DNA of 64,000 nt, from positions 62,001-126,000 of the forward strand of contig JAFXZT010000099.1 in NCBI GenBank assembly GCA_017541145.1, read 5' to 3'. Below the pieces are notes generated by a model. That model did not search any database. It saw only the letters and a list, made by a program, of their open reading frames with translations, and was not told the DNA's origin. Of this stretch, positions 50,913 to 57,860 are shown piece by piece. Origin of the DNA: Bacteroidales bacterium. GTDB taxonomy: Bacteria > Bacteroidota > Bacteroidia > Bacteroidales > UBA3824. Positions within the stretch are counted from its first letter, which is position 1. The number at the start of each line of letters is the position of its first letter. The position numbers and the translations under genes were made by a program.

Positions 50913-52211
50913 TTATAACTTAAAAACAGATTTCGGATTTACAATCTTACCGTTTTTACAAGTTTTGATAAAAACCGGATGACCTTCCTGATTAGGTTTG
51001 CCGATTACATCGCCGACTCTAACATCAGACAAATCATCTTTTACCAAAATACCGCCGATAAACACTGTAATACTATCATTCATCATCATGATTTCATTAT
51101 CGGAAACATAATTAAGCTTACCGCTCATAGGAGCAAGTATCTTAGAATGTGTTGCCACCTGCAAATCAATCTGACGATGCGACAATACATAAAGCTCGTC
51201 GTCAAGATACGTGTAATTCTCAAAAAAATCGCAACTTATCCTAAACCTGCCATCCACCGGCACGTCCCAACCCTCACGCTCCCGCGTAAAAATTCCGGCA
51301 AGAACAATATAAGTTGCAACCAAAAACGCAAGAACAGGTAACGAAAGCAAAAACCTTGTTTTTTTCACCTCGATGCTGTCCCTGTTGAAAAGGTGAATTA
51401 TCCTTTGCGCAATAGAACTATTGAGTCGCTTTTTTCTCGGTTTTAACATCTCTTTGTCCGTATTACTTGCCCCCAAACGGAGAATCAAACGCGAATAATC
51501 CGAAACATCGCCGCCCACACTACTATCTGCAATATTCTCACAAATAAATCTTGAATGTCTTGACGCTCTTTTTACTGCGGGATTATACCATTGCAATACA
51601 GAATACAATCCGAAAATCAAAGTATCAACAGAATGACGGCCTTTAATATGCTGTTTCTCATGAGCAAAAATAATTTTCAAATCCTTCTCATCCAGAGATT
51701 CAGCCTTTTTCCCGACAAAAATATTGGAGAAAAACGAAAACGCCACCGTATTGAGATTTGTTTTATAAACCTTAGTACCATCCTCCAACACAGCCGTTAC
51801 AGGATTGAGTTTCAGTCTTAAAGTCTTGTACAAACCTCTTAAAAACGTAAAAAGCTTAACAGCAACTCCCGCCACATACACTGCAAAGATAATTAACACC
51901 AAATTTTCAAAGAACTGCGAATCAAGAAACTCCGACCACAAAGTACCGATTGTGCGTTCAGTCTTAAAAGTTATCAAGTCAACACCATTATCCTTAGTAA
52001 CATCCACAATCAAAACATCCTCAGTCTTGAAACCGTGAACATGATGTTTGATTTTCAGCAATGGCAAACCGTAACTTAGAAAAACAGTCAACAAAAGGAA
52101 AATTCTGTTCCATTTGTTGTAACACAAGCTATAATACACACTGTTGTAGAAAGCTATTAGCAGATAAAATATCAAACCTGCCTCCAACGTGTACTCCAAC
52201 AGTGCAACCAT
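50913..52211 (-). CDS. BlaR1-like M56 peptidase with degenerate M23-type domain
   Basis: A 432-residue membrane protein. Residues 1-300 form the M56 sensor-protease: four hydrophobic segments, zinc site HEKQH in IIFAHEKQHIKGRHSVDTL and the later PAVKRASRHSRFICENIADS. After a fourth membrane segment (residues about 290-310) a periplasmic domain shows the strand order of LytM/M23 (SKILAPMSGKLNYVSDNEI, VRVGDVIGKP, NPKSVF) but without the HxxxD and HxH zinc residues. The ATG overlaps the blaI stop (TAATG). It should detect an envelope signal and inactivate BlaI. Confidence 0.88.
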   Translation of the reverse strand: MVALLEYTLEAGLIFYLLIAFYNSVYYSLCYNKWNRIFLLLTVFLSYGLPLLKIKHHVHGFKTEDVLIVDVTKDNGVDLITFKTERTIGTLWSEFLDSQFFENLVLIIFAVYVAGVAVKLFTFLRGLYKTLRLKLNPVTAVLEDGTKVYKTNLNTVAFSFFSNIFVGKKAESLDEKDLKIIFAHEKQHIKGRHSVDTLIFGLYSVLQWYNPAVKRASRHSRFICENIADSSVGGDVSDYSRLILRLGASNTDKEMLKPRKKRLNSSIAQRIIHLFNRDSIEVKKTRFLLSLPVLAFLVATYIVLAGIFTREREGWDVPVDGRFRISCDFFENYTYLDDELYVLSHRQIDLQVATHSKILAPMSGKLNYVSDNEIMMMNDSITVFIGGILVKDDLSDVRVGDVIGKPNQEGHPVFIKTCKNGKIVNPKSVFKL

Positions 52212-52576
52212 TATTCAGAAGCTTTGTTATCAATAATCTTCTTGATTTCAGAAATCTCGTTATCAGAAATCTTTTCCTCGTCAACCATATAAGAAACCAT
52301 AGTTTCATAACTGCCGTCAAAATAATTTTTTAGCATCTGACCAAATGTAAATTTCTTATATTGCAACTTAGAAACAATAGGGTAATACTGATAAGTTTTA
52401 CCATAAGCCTTAAAACCCACAAAACCCTTATCCTTGAGAATTCTTACCACACTACTAATAGTATTGTAAGGCGGTTTTGGCTCCGGCATCTCTTCGATGA
52501 TATCCTTTACGAAAGCTTTTTTGAGCTTCCATAACATCTGCATCACCTTTTCTTCTGCTTTTGTAAGTTGTTCCAT
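52211..52576 (-). CDS. BlaI/MecI family transcriptional repressor
   Basis: A 121-residue winged-helix regulator. The N-terminus (QLTKAEEKVMQMLWKLKKAF) and wing region (YNTISSVVRILKDKGFVGF, KAYGKTYQYYPIV) match BlaI. The dimerisation and cleavage part follows (KLQYKKFTFGQMLKNYFDG). It should repress its own operon until cut by the M56 partner translated from the overlapping gene. Two operator-like dyads surround its promoter. Confidence 0.94.
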   Translation of the reverse strand: MEQLTKAEEKVMQMLWKLKKAFVKDIIEEMPEPKPPYNTISSVVRILKDKGFVGFKAYGKTYQYYPIVSKLQYKKFTFGQMLKNYFDGSYETMVSYMVDEEKISDNEISEIKKIIDNKASE

Positions 52577-52613
52577 AATATCGTTTACTTGTTAATTGAC
52601 GATGCAATTATAT

Positions 52614-52629
52614 AACTAATTTTTCAGTT
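52614..52629. promoter_or_regulatory. Operator-like dyad 1 near the blaI promoter
   Basis: AACTAATTTTTCAGTT is an imperfect dyad. It recurs, with two changes, at 52655-52670. It overlaps the expected transcription start. Confidence 0.55.
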
Positions 52630-52631
52630 GA

Positions 52632-52639
52632 CAAAATTA
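52632..52639 (-). promoter_or_regulatory. -7 element TAATTTTG for the blaI operon
   Basis: A TAnnTTTG match on the minus strand, 55 bp upstream of the blaI start and between the two operator-like dyads. Confidence 0.6.
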
Positions 52640-52654
52640 TTTTTTAAGTTTTTC

Positions 52655-52670
52655 AATTAAATTTTCAGTT
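52655..52670. promoter_or_regulatory. Operator-like dyad 2 near the blaI promoter
   Basis: AATTAAATTTTCAGTT. The shared word TTTTCAGTTGA appears at 52621-52631 and 52662-52672, exactly 41 bp apart, close to four helical turns. Confidence 0.55.
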
Positions 52671-52732
52671 GATTTGGTAATACATTATAATACAACATGT
52701 TATAAACATTAAAAAATTACTCACAACTATAA

Positions 52733-52775
52733 TAAAAAACCCCGAACTTCCTAATTTTTCGCAGGAAATACGGGG
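52733..52775 (-). terminator. Terminator of paralogue B gene
   Basis: A CCCCG/CGGGG outer stem with inner TTCCT/AGGAA, followed on the minus strand by TTTTTTATT. Confidence 0.85.
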
Positions 52776-52825
52776 AAAACACAATAATTTTACTGTTTTT
52801 TTAGTAAAAAATATGACTTTAAATT

Positions 52826-53533
52826 TTAAGAATTTGAAATTACCGCTGAATTATCAAACTGACGTTTCTTACATTTAGAAAACAACTCGTTGACAATCAA
52901 CATAAACTCATCACAAGATTCAGGAGCAACATAAACATTGTAAAATTCAATAAAATCTACAAGTTTGCTCCAAGCAACATTCAAATCATTGCGAGCCAAT
53001 TTTTTCATACCTTTAATAGACTGAGCATAAGAGCCGCGTTCTTCATAAAGTGCATTATGCTTTTCCAACAGAGCTTTGGCTGCCACGATATACGCATCGA
53101 TGTTTAAAGTTTTCAAAACTTCATCTCCGAGTTTTTCCAACTCATCAATCTGACATCTGTACTTACTGAAACGTTTAAACAAATTGTTGCCACGCAAAAT
53201 TTTGTATTTACACAAAATTTCTTTAGCAGCACCCGCCTTCTGTACTACAGATTCATCAGGGTGATACATCTGTGCGAACACAATACTTGTAAGAGCTTTG
53301 AAAAGCAAATCCACTTGTTCTCTAAATCCAACAAGCTCAATTGTTTGAGGATTGGTTCGCATCGTCTCGATGTTAACACACAATGTTTCGTAACATCTTG
53401 ACAATTCTTTTACTAATTTACCATTACGTATTTCTTCAGGCAACTGTTCCACAGCTACAAGTGCTCGCTCCGTGAAATACAACGCTTCTAAGTTAGATAA
53501 CTTAACGAGACTTTTTTTAGATAATGTAATCAT
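52826..53533 (-). CDS. Uncharacterised helical protein, paralogue B (DUF6261-like?)
   Basis: A 235-residue protein paralogous to the one at 12807: ITLSKKSLVKLSNLEALYF, then ALVAVEQLPEEIR at the N-terminus and SKLVDFIEFYNVYVAPESCDEF near the C-terminus. It is predicted to be all-helical and cytosolic. No known domain is evident; its copy at 12.8 kb has about the same length and the same single promoter arrangement. Two copies with retained regulation suggest they are not relics. Function unknown. Confidence 0.8.
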   Translation of the reverse strand: MITLSKKSLVKLSNLEALYFTERALVAVEQLPEEIRNGKLVKELSRCYETLCVNIETMRTNPQTIELVGFREQVDLLFKALTSIVFAQMYHPDESVVQKAGAAKEILCKYKILRGNNLFKRFSKYRCQIDELEKLGDEVLKTLNIDAYIVAAKALLEKHNALYEERGSYAQSIKGMKKLARNDLNVAWSKLVDFIEFYNVYVAPESCDEFMLIVNELFSKCKKRQFDNSAVISNS

Positions 53534-53676
53534 AATTAATTTTATTTTTTAAATGTTAATATATTTCGTTAATTAAATATCATAAGATTAGTCGGAGTAT
53601 ATTGTAACATCCAATCTATATAATATTATATTGATAGAAGTATCAATAAACAATCGAATAATCAATTATAACAATA

Positions 53677-53709
53677 CAAATATACAAATATTTTTTTAAA
53701 TATGCAAAT
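53677..53709 (-). promoter_or_regulatory. Promoter of paralogue B with -7 and -33 elements
   Basis: The minus strand shows TATATTTG (53677-53684) and TTTG (53705-53708) 20 bp upstream, with TTTTTAAATATGCAAAT in plus-strand text, identical to the paralogue A promoter. Leader about 140 nt. Confidence 0.75.
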
Positions 53710-53914
53710 ATATATCCAAAATCAGTCTACAAAACGCCCTAAAAATCAGCTTAAAAAGGCTAAAAAAAACGCAAAAATACCGTCTACACGTCTTGTATTG
53801 GGGGGGATGTTAAAAAATATTAAAGTTTTCAACTATATATCAAGTAGTTACAAAAAATTACAGATTTTCAACGCTAAAAGGAAGGAAAATATAATATTTT
53901 TTTATTGTATATAC

Positions 53915-54213
53915 GCCCGGAAATTTTGTGTTTGCATTTGCATTTTGACTTTCGATGCCCGGAAATTTTGTATTTGCATTTGCATTTTGACTTTTGATAC
54001 CCGGAAATTTTGTGTTTGCATTTGCATTTTGACTTTTGATGCCCGGAAATTTTGTGTTTGCATTTGAATTTTGACTTTTGATACCCGGAAATTTTGTGTT
54101 TGCATTTGCATTTTGACTTTCGATGCCCGGAAATTTTGTGTTTGCATTTGCATTTTGACTTTCGATACCCGGAAATTTTGTGTTTGCATTTGCATTTTGA
54201 CTTTCGATGCCCG
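53915..54213. repeat. Minisatellite, seven units of 42 bp with an 84-bp alternation
   Basis: Units start at 53915, 53957, 53999, 54041, 54083, 54125 and 54167, exactly 42 bp apart, and a partial eighth at 54209. Each has CCCGGAAATTTTGTGTTTGC, a second TTTGC word, then CATTTTGACTTT(C/T)GAT. From the second unit on, the first base of the unit alternates G/A, giving an 84-bp higher-order period. Contiguous repeats without spacers exclude a CRISPR array. Confidence 0.93.
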
Positions 54214-54294
54214 AAAAAAAATCTGTTTTGTAGTGAATTTGTGTAGAAAGGATGTTTATTTGTGTGTTAATTTATATTCTTTTGATTAGTTGAT

Positions 54295-54374
54295 AAAAAA
54301 AAATCAACGAATTAAACAATTCAGGCAACAAATAACGATTCTGTTAATCTGTTTTGTTTGTTTAATTCGTTGAT
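54295..54374 (-). terminator. Long-stem terminator of the DUF3098 unit
   Basis: ATCAACGAATTAAACAA (54303-54319) and its exact reverse complement (54358-54374) around a 38-nt loop; on the minus strand the stem is followed by nine T residues. It comes 20 bp after the DUF3098 stop. Confidence 0.75.
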
Positions 54375-54394
54375 AATAGAAATAATCAAATAAA

Positions 54395-54673
54395 TTATTT
54401 GTTATTATCGGTTTCGCTGTCTTTAGGTTTCTTCATGATAGCATAAATCTCGAATCCGAATCCGAAAAGAACTACAATCGGAGCAAGTGTTATACGTGTA
54501 AAACTGAAGACAGATTCGTCGAAAACGTTAGGATCGTCGCTACCGCCTCCTGCCATAAGAATGAAACCTAATAATATGATTCCCATGCCGATAAGCATGA
54601 GTTTGTAATTTTCTTTTCCAAGGGCCAAACCGAATTTTTGACCGTTGTTGTTGCTGTTGCTATTGAATTGCAT
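54395..54673 (-). CDS. DUF3098 family membrane protein
   Basis: A 92-residue protein with two membrane segments (NYKLMLIGMGIILLGFILMA and ITLAPIVVLFGFGFEIYAIM), separated by a GGGSDDPN loop with the FDESVFSFTR motif typical of DUF3098. The N-terminus is Asn-rich (FNSNSNNNGQ). Usually this family lies next to ftsX; here it follows the CrtI-like gene by 10 bp and so is in the same transcript. Function unknown. Confidence 0.88.
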   Translation of the reverse strand: MQFNSNSNNNGQKFGLALGKENYKLMLIGMGIILLGFILMAGGGSDDPNVFDESVFSFTRITLAPIVVLFGFGFEIYAIMKKPKDSETDNNK

Positions 54674-54683
54674 GGTATTAGTA

Positions 54684-56120
54684 TTAAAAATTAACAGGGA
54701 ATTCTCCGGTAATTGTTCTTGCAGTAAGCAATGAAGTCATTGATACTCCGAGTATTCCGTGAAGTCCGATATTTTGTCCTGTCCAATATATATTGTTGGC
54801 AAGTCGTTGGAACGGCATTTTTTTGGTAATACCGTAAGCCGCACCGTCTGCCGTGCCGGTGTAATCTTTCCATGTAAGCGGTGTTGATGTATAGATATGA
54901 TCTACAGCATCTTTCAATCCGGGAACATATTGATTTGCTAATTCTATAAGTTGTTGAGCTTTTTCGGCTTTGATGTCCTCGTATTCTTGAGGCCGGTGCA
55001 TCGGTTTTGTTCCGTCGAATTTTGCTACGTCTTCCCAAAGCATTGGTGTAAGGATGTCAACATTTTCTGCAAATTCGCCGTCAGACGGAACTGCAAAGTT
55101 TACTAATGCGCATCTCGGCTTTTCTGAGGCTTTTTGTGTACCCTCGCTCCAAACGTCTGACTCGTGGATATAGATATTACGATTCAGATATTTGAGTTTT
55201 CCGGGTTTGAGAGCGATATTTGCTGTAAACATGCCGTAACTGTTTTCGAGTTCGGAATATCTGCGTTTCTGAGCTTTGCGAACAAATGTAATATCTTCGG
55301 CGAGTTTCATTGTCTCGCGCGGATGTACGTTTGAGATTACGTTTTTTACTTCTATTGAATCTTTGCCTTGGATTTCCAACATCGAAACGTTGGAATCTTT
55401 TTCGATAAATTTTGTAACTAAACAATTTGTATAAACCTCTCCGCCCATTTTTTTTACAGACTCGGCGAGATGTTCGGCGATTTGCATTCCTCCGCCTTTT
55501 ATACGGTAAGCACTCAGGATAAACGAAGCGTTGATTTGTGCAAAATGATAAAGCGGCAGTTTGGAAGTAAGAGGCATTTTGGGAGAAGTACCCGACAACA
55601 CGTTTTTCAAATCCTGATTGGCTACATTCTGATTCAAATAATCCAAAGCATTGATTTGAAAAGGTGAATTTTCGCTCAACATGCTCTCTTGATCGCGCGT
55701 AAATGCATCAAAGATGTTTTCTCCGATGTTTTTAAACAGTTCGGTAACTGTATTGATGCTTTGTTGTTGTGAAGGAAATTTTTCTAACAATTCGGTTCTG
55801 AAATTTTCAAAACCGTTTTTTATCATGTAGGAATTTCCTTTGTATATTACTTGGTCGAAACCGTCGGTATCCATCTTATGCCAAGGTAATTGCATAAGAT
55901 CGAAGTATTTGAATATTCTGTTTAGCGGTTGTCCTTCGTCCAGACCTCCTACATAATGAAAACCTGTATCAAAAGTAACACCACGACGTTTGAAAGTCTG
56001 AAGACATCCTCCGAGATATGGATTTTTTTCCAATACAACTACTTTCATTCCCCGCTTAGCAAGGATATAAGCACATTGCAATCCTCCGAGCCCTGCTCCT
56101 ATTACTGCTACGTCGTACAT
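54684..56120 (-). CDS. CrtI/retinol-saturase-like FAD oxidoreductase
   Basis: A 478-residue amine-oxidase/phytoene-desaturase-like flavoprotein. The FAD Rossmann motif is DVAVIGAGLGGLQCAYILAK, followed by EKNPYLGGCLQTF and GVTFDTGFHYVGG. The C-terminal FAD loop reads IYWTGQNIGLHGILGVSMTS. Family members act as carotenoid desaturases or retinol saturases; flexirubin and aryl-polyene loci contain related reductases. Neighbouring hotdog and ACP genes point to a polyene-type chain as substrate. Confidence 0.88.
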   Translation of the reverse strand: MYDVAVIGAGLGGLQCAYILAKRGMKVVVLEKNPYLGGCLQTFKRRGVTFDTGFHYVGGLDEGQPLNRIFKYFDLMQLPWHKMDTDGFDQVIYKGNSYMIKNGFENFRTELLEKFPSQQQSINTVTELFKNIGENIFDAFTRDQESMLSENSPFQINALDYLNQNVANQDLKNVLSGTSPKMPLTSKLPLYHFAQINASFILSAYRIKGGGMQIAEHLAESVKKMGGEVYTNCLVTKFIEKDSNVSMLEIQGKDSIEVKNVISNVHPRETMKLAEDITFVRKAQKRRYSELENSYGMFTANIALKPGKLKYLNRNIYIHESDVWSEGTQKASEKPRCALVNFAVPSDGEFAENVDILTPMLWEDVAKFDGTKPMHRPQEYEDIKAEKAQQLIELANQYVPGLKDAVDHIYTSTPLTWKDYTGTADGAAYGITKKMPFQRLANNIYWTGQNIGLHGILGVSMTSLLTARTITGEFPVNF

Positions 56121-56191
56121 GGTGTTTTTTTTGATATTGATTTTATTAGAATTATGAAAAAAAATTACGGTACAAAAAATAAAATAAAAAA

Positions 56192-56563
56192 CTACTGTAA
56201 TTTGTCCACCAAAGTACCGGTGAGTGTCATAAAAGTAGTTTCACCGTAAAATATTGTTGCCGAGAGTTTATAAGCATCAGCGGCATCAAATTGGATTTTT
56301 ACGTCCAATTTTGGCGAACCGTCGGGAGTTACCATAGAAGTAAGTCTGCAACGGTCGATATTTTTCAAAGTAAATTGTTTGCCTTGAGCATCTTCAGCAA
56401 GTTCTTTAATCATCTGAATATTGCAAACGCCCGGAGTAATAGGTTTTTCGGGAAAATGTCCTTTGTAAACATCGTGACCGGGATTTAGCGATACAGAATA
56501 TATTACAGAACCATCCTCCTGAACTTGCTTGTTATCAATGGCATAAAAATCTTTTACTAACAT
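56192..56563 (-). CDS. 3-hydroxyacyl-ACP dehydratase-like hotdog protein
   Basis: A 123-residue hotdog protein with FabZ/FabA-like catalytic segment GHDVYKGHFPEKPITPGVCN (His in GHFP). It lacks the usual FabZ downstream motif with the second acid. It lies 9 bp after the thioesterase gene and 71 bp before the CrtI-like gene. It would dehydrate beta-hydroxyacyl chains carried on the ACP at 57475. Confidence 0.87.
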   Translation of the reverse strand: MLVKDFYAIDNKQVQEDGSVIYSVSLNPGHDVYKGHFPEKPITPGVCNIQMIKELAEDAQGKQFTLKNIDRCRLTSMVTPDGSPKLDVKIQFDAADAYKLSATIFYGETTFMTLTGTLVDKLQ

Positions 56564-56572
56564 AATCTTGTA

Positions 56573-57028
56573 TTAATGTTTTTTGTTTGGCACGATATTC
56601 CAACGTTTTTTCCAATCAACATAAAAATCGGGATTGCTAGTTTCAAAAACGCCGGAACGCGAAACGAACAATTGTGTTGTTTCGGCTTCTATAATCAACG
56701 CATTGTCTTTCGGACGTGTAATGGTATATTGAAAAACCATTTTAGCAGCGCGAGTCGGAATATATTTAATAGTCATCTGAAGTACATCGCTGATTCTTGC
56801 AGAAGCTCTGTATTTCAAATGCATATCCACAACGGGAGCTACATAACCGCTATTGAAGATATGCAGGTATTCAAAACCGAATTTAGCACCGAATTTTTCT
56901 CTGGCATCTTCCATGTATTTGACATAATTACCATGCCAAACCATCTGAATGCCGTCCAAGTCGTAAAAAGGGACTTGAAATTCGTAACTAAGCGATAGTT
57001 CTTGTGCTGATTGTGAATCTTGGCTCAT
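56573..57028 (-). CDS. 4-HBT-type acyl thioesterase
   Basis: A 151-residue hotdog protein with the acyl-CoA thioesterase motif DLDGIQMVWHGNYVKYMEDA (the DxxxxxHxxxY pattern of 4-hydroxybenzoyl-CoA thioesterase and YbgC). It overlaps neither neighbour but lies 2 bp before the dehydratase-like gene on its upstream side and 9 bp from the next. In polyene loci such proteins (ApeK-like) release or transfer the chain. Confidence 0.87.
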   Translation of the reverse strand: MSQDSQSAQELSLSYEFQVPFYDLDGIQMVWHGNYVKYMEDAREKFGAKFGFEYLHIFNSGYVAPVVDMHLKYRASARISDVLQMTIKYIPTRAAKMVFQYTITRPKDNALIIEAETTQLFVSRSGVFETSNPDFYVDWKKRWNIVPNKKH

Positions 57029-57030
57029 CT

Positions 57031-57465
57031 CTACCTTTTGTCCATAAAAATTTTGATCTTGCAGGAAGCAGCAAGTTGACCATTGATAGTAGTCTCTGCA
57101 TTCATGAGGGTGATATTCATAGCATTAGACACTACAGTAAGAGAAGATTTGAGTTCATCTCCCACATGGGCAGGCTTTTCGAGAGCAAACTTTTTGATTT
57201 CTGCAATATAGCCCAACACGATAGGACGTTTATTAATCCAATCGTTGTAACCGGCAAAACAAGCAGCCGACTGTGCTATATGCTCTATCATACCGGACTC
57301 AGAAAACAACTTGCCGTCAACAAATATATTATTGGCGGCAATTGTAAGTCCTGTCTCAACGGAAGTCTCATTGGCAGAATACAATTTGTCTACCATCATC
57401 ATCGGTTCGCGCTGAGGTATAAAAGTTTTGATCTCTTGACCTGAATACATCGCAGGTGTAGACAT
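57031..57465 (-). CDS. Hotdog dehydratase-like protein (ApeP/FabZ-like)
   Basis: A 144-residue hotdog protein. It opens IKTFIPQREPMMMVDKLYSA, the start typical of the FabZ-related ApeP/ApeI family, and continues with the central helix ESGMIEHIAQSAACFAGY, where the acid is Glu. The residue at the FabZ catalytic His position is not obvious, so it may be an auxiliary dehydratase. It lies between the ACP (9 bp) and the thioesterase (2 bp). Confidence 0.85.
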   Translation of the reverse strand: MSTPAMYSGQEIKTFIPQREPMMMVDKLYSANETSVETGLTIAANNIFVDGKLFSESGMIEHIAQSAACFAGYNDWINKRPIVLGYIAEIKKFALEKPAHVGDELKSSLTVVSNAMNITLMNAETTINGQLAASCKIKIFMDKR

Positions 57466-57474
57466 CTCTAATAA

Positions 57475-57720
57475 TTAAGAGTTGAGTTTATCAAAAACAA
57501 AATCATAAAGGTTCTGGAATGTTTTTACTTGAGCAACACTCTGACCTTTGATTTCTACACCAAATTCTTCTTCTACGAGTGCAATCATATCTACAAGGCT
57601 AAGGCTATCCAACTGAAGGGTTTCTTTGATATTAGCCTCAGGAGTGATTGATGATTCTTCAACTTCAAATTCGTTAGCAAGAACGGAATTCATTTTAGCT
57701 ATGAGTTCGTTTTTTTCCAT
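57475..57720 (-). CDS. Acyl carrier protein (specialised pathway)
   Basis: An 81-residue ACP from ATG at 57720 (MEKNELIAKMNSVLANEF); the longer frame from 57765 has a non-ACP start. The phosphopantetheine Ser is in ETLQLDSLSLVDMIALVEEE. First gene of the right-hand locus: ACP, dehydratase-like, thioesterase, dehydratase-like, oxidoreductase, DUF3098. It differs from both ACPs in the left-hand locus. Confidence 0.92.
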   Translation of the reverse strand: MEKNELIAKMNSVLANEFEVEESSITPEANIKETLQLDSLSLVDMIALVEEEFGVEIKGQSVAQVKTFQNLYDFVFDKLNS

Positions 57721-57804
57721 CTTATTAATATGTTTTGAATAATAAATATAGTTGTGTGAGCGCAAATTTCGTTTTTTTTTTGCTTGTCACAAAATTATTT
57801 CGGT

Positions 57805-57826
57805 AAAAAAAATGATAAGTTTATCA
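57805..57826 (-). terminator. Possible terminator of the ABC-F gene
   Basis: A short TGATAA/TTATCA stem followed on the minus strand by eight T residues, 35 bp after the ABC-F stop. Confidence 0.5.
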
Positions 57827-57860
57827 AAAACAAGGATAATCCTCTTTTTTTCAAACAGTT

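Larger units (their letters stand above)
53534..54394. other. 861-bp intergenic region with promoter, minisatellite and terminator
   Basis: No credible gene. It contains the leader and promoter of paralogue B (to 53709), the 42-bp minisatellite (53915-54213) and the terminator hairpin of the DUF3098 unit (54295-54374). Open frames cross the repeat on both strands only because 42 is a multiple of 3. Confidence 0.8.

Noticed and set aside
53902..54195. Open reading frames across the 42-bp repeat on both strands (14-residue repeats such as NFRVSKVKMQMQTQ or KFCVCICILTFDAR)
   Set aside because: The frames exist only because 42 is divisible by 3; there is no promoter, start context or flanking domain, and both strands are open at once. 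Treated as non-coding minisatellite.
53915..54213. CRISPR-like array
   Set aside because: Units are contiguous, with no unique spacers, and no cas gene is present.
57721..57790. Promoter GAAATTTGCGC for the right-hand biosynthetic locus
   Set aside because: Lacks the TA of the -7 element; no other good match in the leader.
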